Shown here: one piece after another, positions 35,229 to 44,003 of the stretch | How positions within the stretch are numbered: the first letter of the stretch is position 1 | Layout: each line of letters begins with the position of its first letter | From: Pelagibacterium xiamenense | GTDB lineage: Bacteria; Pseudomonadota; Alphaproteobacteria; Rhizobiales; Devosiaceae | Length of the DNA stretch: 64,000 nucleotides | NCBI RefSeq assembly: GCF_021166475.1 | Contig: NZ_JAJOYS010000002.1 | Location: 806,001-870,000, forward strand | Direction of reading: 5' to 3' | The notes under the pieces: generated by a model | Databases searched by the model: none | What the model was told of the DNA's origin: nothing | The model's input: only the letters and a program-made list of their open reading frames with translations | Program-made: the position numbers and the translations under genes

Positions 35229-36680
35229 ATGGAGTTGGCAGACCGGGGCCGGTCCATGGCGCGACCGCTGAAGGTCGGACTGTTCGGGATTGGACTTGAA
35301 GCCTATTGGCCGCAGTTCGAAGGGTTGGAAAACCGGCTCAGGCGCTATGTGGGTACGGTTGAGGCCAAGCTTGCGCGGCCTGGCGTGGAAGTCGTCAATC
35401 TCGGCCTCATCGATACACCGGAAAAGGCGGTCGACGCCGGGCACGATTTTCGTGCCGCCGACATCGACCTCATTTTCCTTTACGTCACCACTTATGCCCT
35501 TTCGTCTACCGTCCTGCCGGTAGTTCGCCGCGCCGGCGTGCCGGTCGTCATCCTCAACCTGCAGCCCGAACGCGCCATAGACTACGCGGCCTTCAACAGG
35601 TTGCCCGACCGCACGCGGATGACAGGCGAGTGGTTGGCCCATTGCGCGGCGTGCCCCGTACCCGAAATCGCTAACGTATTCACAAGGGCGGGCATCCCCA
35701 CACACCAGATCACAGGCGTCCTAGAGGGCGACGCCCATGTCGACGCACAGATTGAGGACTGGGTCGAAGCGGCGCGGGTTGCTCACGTGATGGCGCACAA
35801 CCGCCTCGGCGTCATGGGGCACTATTATAATGGCATGCTCGACATCTATTCTGACCTGACGGCCCAATGTGCCGCGTTTGGGACCATCATCGATTTCGTC
35901 GAAATGGACGAACTTGCCGAGATCCGAAACAGCCTCGCGGACGCCGAGGTCGACGCGATGCTCGCGCGCATCGAAGCAGAATTCGATATCCAATCCGATT
36001 GCGCTCCCGAAGAATTGCACCGCGCCGCCCGCACCGCCGCCGCTTTGGTCAAGCTGGTCGACACGCGCGGTCTTGGATCCATGGCTTATTTTTACGTCTC
36101 TGTGCCTGACCACGAACACGAGGATATCATCTCCTCGGTCATCCTCGGCTGCTCCCTGCTCACGGCATCAGGCGTCCCGGTGGCCGGCGAATACGAAATC
36201 AAGAATGCCCAGGCGATGAAGATTATGGACGCCTTCGGCGCAGGTGGATCGTTCACCGAATACTACGCCATCGACTATGAGGATGATGTCGTTCTGATGG
36301 GCCATGACGGGCCCGGCCATACCAAAATCGCCGAGGGCAAGACCAAGGTACGCCCGCTTGAGGTGTATCACGGCAAGGTCGGCAAGGGTGTCTCGGTCGA
36401 AATGTCCGTTCGCCACGGCCCGGTCACCCTGCTCTCGGTCATCGAGCGTGCGGGGAAGGTGGAACTGCTCGTTGCCGAAGGCGAATCGGTGCCTGGTCCC
36501 ATTCTCGAAATCGGCAACACCAACAGCCGCTACCGCTTCGTGACCGGCGCGCGCGCGTTTTCCGAAGCTTGGAACGCCGCCGGCCCCGCGCATCACTGCG
36601 CCGTCGGCGTAGGCCATATCGCCGGACGGATCGAAAAACTCGCGAAACTGCTTGACCTGCAATTTACCCGGGTCTGCTGA
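35229..36680 (+). CDS. L-arabinose isomerase-like protein
   Basis: A 483-residue protein of the L-arabinose/L-fucose isomerase superfamily. The ATG at 35229 has GGGAGGA in front. N-terminal Rossmann-like segments include VGLFGIGLEAYWPQFEGLEN and LIFLYVTTYALSSTVLPVVR. The four metal ligands of L-arabinose isomerase can be matched: Glu321 in AGEYEIKNAQAMKIM, Glu344 in GGSFTEYYAIDYEDD, His359 in LMGHDGPGH and His455/His456 in AGPAHHCAVG. It probably interconverts an aldose and ketose (L-arabinose to L-ribulose or a similar sugar) in the cytoplasm. It differs enough from standard AraA that another substrate is possible. It heads an operon with a ribose-type importer, and no araB or araD is present. 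Confidence 0.85.
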   Translation: MELADRGRSMARPLKVGLFGIGLEAYWPQFEGLENRLRRYVGTVEAKLARPGVEVVNLGLIDTPEKAVDAGHDFRAADIDLIFLYVTTYALSSTVLPVVRRAGVPVVILNLQPERAIDYAAFNRLPDRTRMTGEWLAHCAACPVPEIANVFTRAGIPTHQITGVLEGDAHVDAQIEDWVEAARVAHVMAHNRLGVMGHYYNGMLDIYSDLTAQCAAFGTIIDFVEMDELAEIRNSLADAEVDAMLARIEAEFDIQSDCAPEELHRAARTAAALVKLVDTRGLGSMAYFYVSVPDHEHEDIISSVILGCSLLTASGVPVAGEYEIKNAQAMKIMDAFGAGGSFTEYYAIDYEDDVVLMGHDGPGHTKIAEGKTKVRPLEVYHGKVGKGVSVEMSVRHGPVTLLSVIERAGKVELLVAEGESVPGPILEIGNTNSRYRFVTGARAFSEAWNAAGPAHHCAVGVGHIAGRIEKLAKLLDLQFTRVC

Positions 36681-36684
36681 CCCG
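36669..36684 (+). promoter_or_regulatory. Small stem-loop at the end of the isomerase gene
   Basis: CGGGTC-TGCT-GACCCG is a 6-bp perfect stem spanning the isomerase stop codon, 30 bases before the binding-protein start. No T run follows, so it is more likely a processing or stability element than a terminator. Confidence 0.35.
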
Positions 36685-36713
36685 CAACCGTTCAACTCAG
36701 GAGGAGGAACGAA

Positions 36714-37757
36714 ATGAGTGAACACAAGCCAGGGCGCCCTTTGGCGTTACTGCTCACATTGGCGTCGCTTGCTGCCACGGCGATGCTTCCCGCAGCTCCC
36801 GCTGTAGCGCAGGAGGGGATTACCCCCCCGGACGCGGTCGCGGCGTTCCACCCCATCGAACCGGGGATCGGCGAGGGCCTCGTGATCGGGTTCACCCAGC
36901 TCGGCCTCGGCGTCCCGTTCACCGAAGCGCTGCAGGCCGGCATGGAGGAAGCTGCCGAAGTCGCCGGATTTGAACTGATGACCTGCGACAGCAAGTTCGA
37001 CGCCGCCGAAGCACTCAACTGCGCACGCCAGTTCCGGACCCGGGACGTTGATGGGCTCGTCACCTTCCAGGCCGACGCAGCGGCTGCAGCGAACATTTGC
37101 GCCGAAGGCCCGCAGGTCCCCGTCATCGCCATCGACATCGAGCAGCAGCCCTGCGAGACGGCCTTTGTGGGCGCGGCGAACGCCTATGCCGGCCAGATCG
37201 TCGGTTATGAACTCGGGCGCTATTTCGAGGCGACTTTCGATTGCCAGTTCGATGCCTGGGTGTCCCTTGAGTCTCTTGCGGTCGGCGTTGTCAACGACAT
37301 GCGTATGGACGGCATCCGCGAAGGCTTTGAGTCGGTCTGCGGACCGGTCGAGAACGAGCGCGTGATCGATACCGGCGCTGGCGGTCAGGCCGATACGGCG
37401 CAGCGTCAGGTAACCGATACTCTCACGGCCTTGCCCGGTGCCGAGCGCATCATCACGGTCGGCATTAACGAAGACGTCATCACTGGCGCCCTTGCGGCAG
37501 CCCGCAGCCAGGGCCGCACCGACGAACTCTATCTCGGCGTTCAGAACTTCGATCCGGGCAATTGCCAGATCTGGACCGCCCCGCACTTCATCGCCGCGGC
37601 GGCCTATTTCCCCGAGCGCTATCCGCTCTTGATCGTGCCGAACCTCATCGCAGCCATCAATGGCGAGGAGATCGCCGACCAGATCCTCGTGCCGCATGTC
37701 GCGCTGACACCCGACAATATGGCTGAGTACTACCCGGAGGTGTCCGAGTGCCTCTAG
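36714..37757 (+). CDS. Ribose-type sugar ABC transporter substrate-binding protein
   Basis: A 347-residue exported binding protein behind the strong ribosome site AGGAGGAGG. The N-terminus (to about residue 38, ending APAVAQ) is a signal peptide. The mature protein shows the type I fold of ribose/galactose binders: GLVIGFTQLGLGVPFTEALQ, VDGLVTFQADAAAAANICAE, GIREGFESVCG and ERIITVGINEDVITGALAAA. It has an unusual number of cysteines (seven after the signal peptide), suggesting disulphides. It works with the ATPase at 37748 and permease at 39252. The ligand is probably the sugar handled by the isomerase. Confidence 0.88.
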   Translation: MSEHKPGRPLALLLTLASLAATAMLPAAPAVAQEGITPPDAVAAFHPIEPGIGEGLVIGFTQLGLGVPFTEALQAGMEEAAEVAGFELMTCDSKFDAAEALNCARQFRTRDVDGLVTFQADAAAAANICAEGPQVPVIAIDIEQQPCETAFVGAANAYAGQIVGYELGRYFEATFDCQFDAWVSLESLAVGVVNDMRMDGIREGFESVCGPVENERVIDTGAGGQADTAQRQVTDTLTALPGAERIITVGINEDVITGALAAARSQGRTDELYLGVQNFDPGNCQIWTAPHFIAAAAYFPERYPLLIVPNLIAAINGEEIADQILVPHVALTPDNMAEYYPEVSECL

Positions 37758-39259
37758 CAACCGAACCCTTCCTGTCGGTTCGTGGCATTCGAAAGGCCTT
37801 CGGCCCGGTCAAGGTCCTCCACGGCGTGGACCTTGACCTACCAGCAGGGTCGGTAACGGCCCTGCTGGGGGAAAACGGTGCTGGCAAATCGACCTTCGTG
37901 CGCATCCTCGCAGGCGATCACGCGCCCGACGCGGGAGAAATCCGGATCGATGGCGAAAAGTTCCAGTTCCGCTCCGTTGGCAAGGCGCGCGAGGCCGGCA
38001 TCCGCCTGATAGCCCAGGAGATTGCCGACGCGCCGACACTCAGCGTCGCCGAGAACATCTCCCTGGGAGCGCAACCTGCACGCTGGGGCTTCGTCAACCG
38101 CCGCGCCGTCCGTAAGACGGCCCACGAAGCGCTCGACGCCCTCGGCGCCGATATTGCACTGGACGCCAAGGTCGAAACTCTTCGGCTCGGCGAGCGCCAA
38201 ATCATCGAAATTGCGAGGGCGACGGTCGGCGCGTCCCGGTGCGTCATCTTCGACGAACCCACGGCTGCGTTGTCTGATGCCGAAACACGACGGCTCTTTG
38301 CGCTGATTGAAAGGATGCGGAACCAGGGCGTCGCCATCCTCTATATCACCCACCGGCTCGACGAGGTCTTTGAAATCGCCGACCGCGTGTGCGTGCTGCG
38401 CGATGGGCGCGTATCGCTCAACACCGAAGTCGATGCAGTCGACCAGAACACCGTCGTAACCGCGATGGTCGGACGGGAACTCGCCGTCGCTGAAGATAGC
38501 GCACCTCCCGAGGTTAGGTCGCTGGGCAAGCCGCTTCTCGCGGTCGAGGCGCTGAGCGGCGAGTCCTTCGAGGACGTTTCGCTCTCTGTCGCCCCCGGTG
38601 AAATCGTCGGGCTTTACGGCAAGGTCGGATCGGGCGTCCCGGAATTCGCGGCCACGCTGTTTGGCGCCGCCCCCCGGCACCGCGGCGCCGTGCATCTCGA
38701 CGGCGCGCCGGTTCATTTCAAACACCCCGCCGAGGCCGTCGCCCAGGGTGTCGGCTTTCTGCCCGCCGATCGCGCGAGCGAGGGCTTGCTCCAGATGCGC
38801 ACCGCCGCCGAAAACCTTTCTGCCCCCAGTTGGGCCCACTTGTCCCGCGCGGGATTCATCGGCCGTCGCCGCGAAGCGGATGCCTTCAGGACCTGGCACC
38901 GCACACTGCACATCCGCTCGCGGCCGGATGGGTCCGAAAGGATCACCACACTATCGGGCGGCAACCAGCAAAAGATCCTGCTCGGCCGCTGGCTCGAGAA
39001 TGGGTCCCGTCTGCTTTTGCTGGTTGAACCGACCCGCGGCGTTGATGTCGGCGCCCGCGAGGAAATCTACCAATTGCTTCGCAACCTGGCCCGCGAGGGT
39101 CATGGCATTCTGATCGCCAGTTCCGACTACGAGGACATCACCCACGCAGCGACCCGTAGCCTCGTCATGGTGCGCGGGCGGATAGTCGCAGAGCTCGAAC
39201 GTGAAGATATTTCAGTGGCCAGCCTCACCCGCGTGGCCGGAGGAGCCGCCCATGTCTGA
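37748..39259 (+). CDS. Ribose-type sugar ABC transporter ATP-binding protein (RbsA type, two ATPase domains)
   Basis: A 503-residue double ATPase. The GTG start at 37748 overlaps the binding-protein gene by 10 bases and has GGAGG upstream. First domain: GENGAGKSTFVRILAGDHAP, LGERQIIEIARA and CVIFDEPTAALSDAE, then YITHRLDEVFEIADRVCVLR. The second domain has the degenerate Walker A GLYGKVGSGVPEFAATLFGA and a good LSGGNQQKILLGRWL signature, as usual in RbsA/XylG proteins. It energises the permease at 39252. Confidence 0.92.
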   Translation: MPLATEPFLSVRGIRKAFGPVKVLHGVDLDLPAGSVTALLGENGAGKSTFVRILAGDHAPDAGEIRIDGEKFQFRSVGKAREAGIRLIAQEIADAPTLSVAENISLGAQPARWGFVNRRAVRKTAHEALDALGADIALDAKVETLRLGERQIIEIARATVGASRCVIFDEPTAALSDAETRRLFALIERMRNQGVAILYITHRLDEVFEIADRVCVLRDGRVSLNTEVDAVDQNTVVTAMVGRELAVAEDSAPPEVRSLGKPLLAVEALSGESFEDVSLSVAPGEIVGLYGKVGSGVPEFAATLFGAAPRHRGAVHLDGAPVHFKHPAEAVAQGVGFLPADRASEGLLQMRTAAENLSAPSWAHLSRAGFIGRRREADAFRTWHRTLHIRSRPDGSERITTLSGGNQQKILLGRWLENGSRLLLLVEPTRGVDVGAREEIYQLLRNLAREGHGILIASSDYEDITHAATRSLVMVRGRIVAELEREDISVASLTRVAGGAAHV

Positions 39260-40229
39260 TGAAACCAACGGTGTTGCCATGACCGGCGCAGCCGCATCCA
39301 AACGCACGATCTCGGTCCCTGAATGCGCCGCGCTCGTTCTGTTCCTGTTGCTAGAAATCCTGTTCTTCGCGCTCAACTCGCCCTATTTTCTCACGTGGCC
39401 GAACTGGGTGAACATCTTCACCGCCATGTCGATCACCGGCATTCTCGCCGCCGGCGGCACCATCCTTTTGATCGGGGGTCAGTTTGACCTTTCGGTCGGC
39501 AGCGGCATGGCTTTCGTGGCCCTGGTGTTCGCCCTCGCCGCCCAACAGTTCGGGATCGCTCCTGCGGTCCTGATTGCTCTGGCGACCGGGATCGGGATCG
39601 GTGTTCTCAACGGCTTTCTCGTCACCGTGGTCGGCGTCAACGCACTCATCACGACTCTAGGCACGCTCGCAATCTTCCGCGGGCTGACGCTTTCGATCGG
39701 CGGTGCGAGTAGCGTGCGCATCAACGGCTTCGACTGGGCGATCCTGCGCCCGCTCTTCGATATTCCCTTATCCGCTGCGCTGTTCGTCGTCGTGGCGATC
39801 GTCGTCGGCGTCCTCCTCGCCCGCACGGTCTTCGGGCGCACGATATATGCCATCGGCGCCAATGAGGCCGCTGCCCGCCTTGTCGGTATCCGCACAAAGA
39901 CAACGCTATTTCTCGCCTTCATCGGATCGGGTTTGTGCATGGCCCTGACCGGCCTTGTCAGCGCCTCGCAGCTCGGTTCGACCTCCGGCACCACTGGCGT
40001 CGGCCTCGAACTCGCCGTCGTTACGGCCATCATCCTTGGCGGGACGACACTGAAGGGCGGAACCGGATCGATGTTCGGTACGGTACTGGGCCTGCTCATC
40101 GTCGGCGTCCTCAACAATGGCATGACGCTGATGAACATCAACTCCACCTGGCAGCAGGTGGCCGCCGGCACACTCCTGATCCTCGCGGTATCGTTCGACC
40201 AGATCCGCCAACGCTTCATCCGGGGCTGA
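39252..40229 (+). CDS. Ribose-type sugar ABC transporter permease (RbsC type)
   Basis: A 325-residue permease. The ATG at 39252 follows GGAGGAG and overlaps the previous stop by eight bases. Typical segments are SITGILAAGGTILLIGGQFD, LSVGSGMAFVALVFALAA, FLVTVVGVNALITTLGTLAI and FGRTIYAIGANEAAARLVGI, the RbsC/XylH coupling region. About 9-10 hydrophobic segments. It completes the ribose-type importer. Confidence 0.92.
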   Translation: MSDETNGVAMTGAAASKRTISVPECAALVLFLLLEILFFALNSPYFLTWPNWVNIFTAMSITGILAAGGTILLIGGQFDLSVGSGMAFVALVFALAAQQFGIAPAVLIALATGIGIGVLNGFLVTVVGVNALITTLGTLAIFRGLTLSIGGASSVRINGFDWAILRPLFDIPLSAALFVVVAIVVGVLLARTVFGRTIYAIGANEAAARLVGIRTKTTLFLAFIGSGLCMALTGLVSASQLGSTSGTTGVGLELAVVTAIILGGTTLKGGTGSMFGTVLGLLIVGVLNNGMTLMNINSTWQQVAAGTLLILAVSFDQIRQRFIRG

Positions 40230-40239
40230 CACGTCGAAG

Positions 40240-41949
40240 ATGGCCGGAACCTTCAAAATTCTCGACGCGGTCGCGGTGCCGATGCGCGACGGCACGCTTC
40301 TGCCCGCCGACATCTGGCTACCCGACGGGAACGGGCCCTGGCCCGTCCTCCTCCAGCGCACACCCTACCGTCGCGAGGACGTGCACGGGGCGCAATATAT
40401 CTCCGCTCTCGAATTCCAATCCGCCCTGCGCCGTGGCTTCGCTGTTATGGTGCAAGACACACGGGGGCGCTACGCAGCGGGAGGGACCTTCGACCCTTTC
40501 ACATGGGAAGAGGAGGACGGGGCCGACACCATTGCTTGGTTGCGGGCGCAATCCTTCTGCGATGGCCAAGTTGCGATGTTCGGCGCGTCCTATGTGGGTG
40601 CGACCCAGGTTCTGGCCGCCGCGGCGCACCCCGAAGGCCTTGTCGCGATCTCCCCGCAATTGACGACCGCGCGCCACGGCGAAACCTGGATGTACCGCTC
40701 TGGCGCGACCGAACTCGGCTTCCTCCTGCTCTGGATCATCGAAGCCCTCGGTGCACCCGATCTCGAGCGCCGGATCGCCACGATGGACGAGGCGACCGCT
40801 AACCGCCTATGCACATACTTCGCCACTTTGATGCGCGATCCGGACGCGGCCTTTGCACACCTCCCGCTGCTCGATGCCGATCTGCTCGGGCTCGCGCCTT
40901 ACGCCGGGCGGTGGTTCGATGATGAGCGCGCCGCCAGCGCACTTCAGAATCGCGAGCGACTGGACGCCATCGCAGCAAGCGACGCCGCCATGCTGGTGAC
41001 TGCAGGTTGGAACGACCTCTTCCTCGAAGGATCCCTCGAACTGTTCGAAACCGTCCGCCGGAGGCACTCTAACCCGGAAAACGTTCGAGACAGGCTGATA
41101 ATCGGCCCCTGGTCACACGGAAACCCGAAAGACTGGCAAGGCGCGTTCTGGCACGGATACGCCGCCTCGACCGCGGGCCTCTCAGATATTCAGATTGACT
41201 TCTTCGACGCGGCGCTCAACGGCAGGCCGGCCACCGGCCCAATGGTCCGCTATTTCAGGAGTGGATCGAATACCTGGCACAGTGCACCGGACTGGCCATT
41301 GCCCGGTACAGAAATCAAGCCGCTCTATCTTGTTGGTGAACACCTAACTGAAATAGCCACCAATACGGACTGGTCACGCACCTATATGTCCAACCCCGCG
41401 TCGCCTGTCCCGACTACCGGCGGCGCAACCTTCCTGCCTGGCTTGCTTTTGGGCCGGAACGCCGGCCCCATGGAGCAGTCGAACATCGAACGCCGCGACG
41501 ACGTCTTGGTCTTCACTTCTGCCCCCTTGGACGCGGAGGTCGAGGTGACCGGTTTGGTCAAGGCAACGCTTTGGGTTCAATCGAGCGCAGTCAGCTCAGA
41601 CTGGACGGCCCGACTCTGCGAGGTACACCCGGACGGGCGCAGTTTTGGCCTTGTCGACGGCATCACCCGCTGGAGTAACCCCGGCATCGACACTCCGGTC
41701 GAGATCACCGTCCGACTCGGCCATATCGGCCATTTGTTCCGCGCAGGATCGCGTATTCGGCTTCAAGTCGCCTCGTCCAACTTCCCACGCTTCGACCGCA
41801 ATCCACAGAGCCGGGTGCCAGCGACGCTGGCCACTGAAGCGGACTTTGTGATCGCCCAACAGGCATTGCTCGGTGGTTCCGGACGACAGAGCTATGTCTC
41901 GCTACCTGTAGTGCGCACGCAAAACCCGAGCATCGGCGTCCTTGGTTAA
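40240..41949 (+). CDS. CocE/NonD-family hydrolase (S15-type acyl esterase/peptidase)
   Basis: A 569-residue alpha/beta hydrolase with a C-terminal jelly-roll domain. It opens AVPMRDGTLLPADIWLPDGN and LLQRTPYRRED, standard for the family. The nucleophile elbow is GQVAMFGASYVGATQVLAAA (Ser117), and the catalytic His is in GPWSHGNP (His293). The last 180 residues (DAEVEVTGLVKATLWVQSSA, LFRAGSRIRLQVASSNFPRF, RNPQS) are the jelly-roll. No signal peptide. It follows the permease gene by 10 bases and is the last gene of the sugar operon. It could remove acyl substituents from imported sugars, though the family also includes acylases and X-Pro peptidases. Confidence 0.87.
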   Translation: MAGTFKILDAVAVPMRDGTLLPADIWLPDGNGPWPVLLQRTPYRREDVHGAQYISALEFQSALRRGFAVMVQDTRGRYAAGGTFDPFTWEEEDGADTIAWLRAQSFCDGQVAMFGASYVGATQVLAAAAHPEGLVAISPQLTTARHGETWMYRSGATELGFLLLWIIEALGAPDLERRIATMDEATANRLCTYFATLMRDPDAAFAHLPLLDADLLGLAPYAGRWFDDERAASALQNRERLDAIAASDAAMLVTAGWNDLFLEGSLELFETVRRRHSNPENVRDRLIIGPWSHGNPKDWQGAFWHGYAASTAGLSDIQIDFFDAALNGRPATGPMVRYFRSGSNTWHSAPDWPLPGTEIKPLYLVGEHLTEIATNTDWSRTYMSNPASPVPTTGGATFLPGLLLGRNAGPMEQSNIERRDDVLVFTSAPLDAEVEVTGLVKATLWVQSSAVSSDWTARLCEVHPDGRSFGLVDGITRWSNPGIDTPVEITVRLGHIGHLFRAGSRIRLQVASSNFPRFDRNPQSRVPATLATEADFVIAQQALLGGSGRQSYVSLPVVRTQNPSIGVLG

Positions 41950-42070
41950 TGCGCTTCGGCTTGTTGACAAAGCGCCCAAAGAGGTTGCGGCGCTAGCCTG
42001 TGTAGATGGCTTTGACCCAAGCGGCGATCGCGCCCTCTGTCTGGCCGGGGCGACCGGCGCACGACAGAGT

Positions 42071-42763
42071 TCAGGCCGGCGCAAAATGATAGGCAACACA
42101 GGGCTGGTCCAATCGTCGCCCGCCTTGGACCGTAACGCCAAGCCGCGTGAACCGCTGTTCCATCTCGGACCGCATTTCAGCCACTCGGTCGCTAGAAGCG
42201 GGATTTCCGCGAAGCAGATCGTCTTCAATTGTCTGGAAATCCGCAATGACGCGGCCAAGGACATAGCTCTGCCGTGACAGTAGCCTCCATCCTTTTCCGT
42301 CGAGACCGGCGAGGAGTTGATGCGCATGCCGGCGGGTGTTGCGTTCGTCCTCGACAGGAAGCACGACTTCGCTCATCGGCCCATCCGGCAGGGGATCGAC
42401 AACATGCAGACGTCCATCCGGACGAAGATGCTGTCTCGCCTGTTCGATGGCATCGCCCCGAACCGACTCCGGAACATGATGGAAACTGAACAGATAGAGG
42501 ACCAGCGCGGCGCCACCCGCACTTGCGGGCAAGGCCTCTCCATATCCAGTGGTGAACGATGCGCCGGCCACCGGCGGTCCGGAACGACGGGCTCGTTCGA
42601 CAAGAGCCGGACTGGTTTCAAGTCCTAGCGCCCGCCAACCGGCGCTTGCCAAAGCGCGGGTGGCCGAGCCGTCGCCGCACCCCACATCGACCGCCAATGC
42701 GCCCGCCCGAACGGGCAGGAGCCTGTTGAGCAAAGCGAGATGCTGCTCAATATCCGATACCAT
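42071..42763 (-). CDS. Class I SAM-dependent methyltransferase
   Basis: A 230-residue protein with the SAM-binding motif VDVGCGDGSATRALA, then LGLETSPALVERARRSG and GGAALVLYLFSFHHVPESVR, the layout of class I methyltransferases of the UbiE/BioC kind. The substrate is unknown. It is the last gene of a minus-strand group beginning at 44639, eight bases after the GFA gene. No promoter of its own is evident. Confidence 0.82.
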   Translation of the reverse strand: MVSDIEQHLALLNRLLPVRAGALAVDVGCGDGSATRALASAGWRALGLETSPALVERARRSGPPVAGASFTTGYGEALPASAGGAALVLYLFSFHHVPESVRGDAIEQARQHLRPDGRLHVVDPLPDGPMSEVVLPVEDERNTRRHAHQLLAGLDGKGWRLLSRQSYVLGRVIADFQTIEDDLLRGNPASSDRVAEMRSEMEQRFTRLGVTVQGGRRLDQPCVAYHFAPA

Positions 42764-42771
42764 TTTACCGC

Positions 42772-43185
42772 TTACCCGGGCATTTTCTCAAAGATCTGCA
42801 ATGACCGGTCGAGCGCGTCCCAGCCATGCCCCCGCATATTGTAGGTGACCGCTTTCGGCTCGAACTGTCCGGGATCATCCAGGCTGGTCGCGTGGATGGC
42901 GATCAAGTCCGGCATGGCGTCGAAAGTGAGAAACACCGGCGTTCCACAGGTCGGGCAGAAGGCATGCGCCTTCATGTTGCCGCTGTCGCCGGCGACCTTC
43001 CATATCGTCGCCTCGCCGGTGATAGATACTTTCGCGCGAGCAGCAAACGTCAGATAGGACGAATGCCCCGTGCCGCTCCGCTGCTGGCACGCGCGGCACT
43101 GGCAGTGGTTTTCAAAGATAGGTTCGCCGCTGGTCTTGTAACGGATGGCGCCGCATGCGCATCCGCCTGTATAGGTGTTGGTCAT
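42772..43185 (-). CDS. GFA-family zinc protein (glutathione-dependent formaldehyde-activating-like)
   Basis: A 137-residue protein with the paired zinc-binding cysteines of the GFA/DUF636 fold: GGCACGAIRY, then HCQCRACQQRSGTGHSSYLT, and FCPTCGTPVFLTF. The full set of structural and second-site cysteines is present. Family members bind zinc and sometimes glutathione, but most lack a proven activity. It lies in the cassette with SRPBCC, ArsR and a reductase. Confidence 0.88.
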   Translation of the reverse strand: MTNTYTGGCACGAIRYKTSGEPIFENHCQCRACQQRSGTGHSSYLTFAARAKVSITGEATIWKVAGDSGNMKAHAFCPTCGTPVFLTFDAMPDLIAIHATSLDDPGQFEPKAVTYNMRGHGWDALDRSLQIFEKMPG

Positions 43186-43217
43186 GATATGTCTCGCTGT
43201 CGGGCGCTAAACGAGCG

Positions 43218-43685
43218 CTACGCCGAGGCCGCCTTGGGCTTGGCAAAAACGTCGAGCCCGCGACCGGTTTCAAGGAAGGATTTGAGGCTCGAGAGCACGA
43301 CCGGCCAGCCTTTGCTGACGCCGTTGGCCATGCCGCTCCCCGCAATCAGATCGTCGTGGCTGACGGTAAGCTTGACCATCTCGGCGTACTCGTCGAGCGA
43401 GAACGTCACGCGGCTGTAGGCTTCAGGGTCATCCACCTGAGACGCGTTTGCCCAGGTAATGACCAGGCGCTCGGGCGGAGTGATTTCGACAACCTCGCCG
43501 ACAAGTTCCGTCTCACCGGTCTCGTTGCGTACATGTTCCCATCGCGAACCTGCCTTCCAGTTCGAGATATTGGCATGCCCCCAATATTGCCGCGCGAGGT
43601 CGGCATTGATCAGTGCGTCGAACACCTTTTCGGGTGTAGAGGCGATAAAGGTCACGTAGACAAAAGATGTCGTTTCCCTGGTCAT
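43218..43685 (-). CDS. SRPBCC-family protein (AHSA1/START-like domain)
   Basis: A 155-residue helix-grip protein: FVYVTFIASTPEKVFDALIN, then QYWGHANISNWKAGSRWEHV, LVGEVVEITPPERLVITWAN and VSKGWPVVLSSLKSFLETG. This is the AHSA1-like branch that is regularly paired with ArsR-type repressors in alphaproteobacteria. Its start overlaps the ArsR stop by four bases, so the two are coupled. It probably binds a hydrophobic ligand; the exact role is unknown. Confidence 0.88.
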   Translation of the reverse strand: MTRETTSFVYVTFIASTPEKVFDALINADLARQYWGHANISNWKAGSRWEHVRNETGETELVGEVVEITPPERLVITWANASQVDDPEAYSRVTFSLDEYAEMVKLTVSHDDLIAGSGMANGVSKGWPVVLSSLKSFLETGRGLDVFAKPKAASA

Positions 43686-44002
43686 TTTGCATCCTTCTCC
43701 AATTCTTTCTTAAGATCATGCAACAAACTCAACCCGCGGTGTTCGAACTTGCGCACCCAGCGCTCGTACACCTCAAAGAGCGGCACCGGATTGATGAAGT
43801 GCAGCTTTTCGCGGCCGCGTTTCACAGTGCTCACCAGATTAGCGTCCTCGAGAATCTCAAGGTGCTGGGTAGCCGATTGCCGAGCCATATCGAGGTTTTC
43901 GCAAAGTTGGCCGAGCGTTTGCCCGTTCTTCTCGTACAGCCGGTCGAGCAGCAGTCTGCGCGTCGGATCTGCCAGTGCTTTGAAAACCAAGTCGTCGTTC
44001 AT
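43682..44002 (-). CDS. ArsR-family transcriptional regulator
   Basis: A 106-residue winged-helix repressor: DLVFKALADPTRRLLLDRLY, GQTLGQLCENLDMARQSATQ and HLEILEDANLVSTVKRGREK. There is no metal-binding ELCVCDL-type motif, so it belongs to the non-metal ArsR branch associated with SRPBCC proteins. It is the second gene of the cassette, one base after the reductase stop. The inverted repeat at 44671-44690 in the cassette promoter is the likely operator. Confidence 0.92.
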   Translation of the reverse strand: MNDDLVFKALADPTRRLLLDRLYEKNGQTLGQLCENLDMARQSATQHLEILEDANLVSTVKRGREKLHFINPVPLFEVYERWVRKFEHRGLSLLHDLKKELEKDAK

Positions 44003-44003
44003 C

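Noticed and set aside
41950-42070. Minus-strand codons after the methyltransferase gene reading like a transposase C-terminus
   Set aside because: Only about 20 codons before a stop, no inverted or direct repeats around it, and I cannot confirm the similarity by eye.
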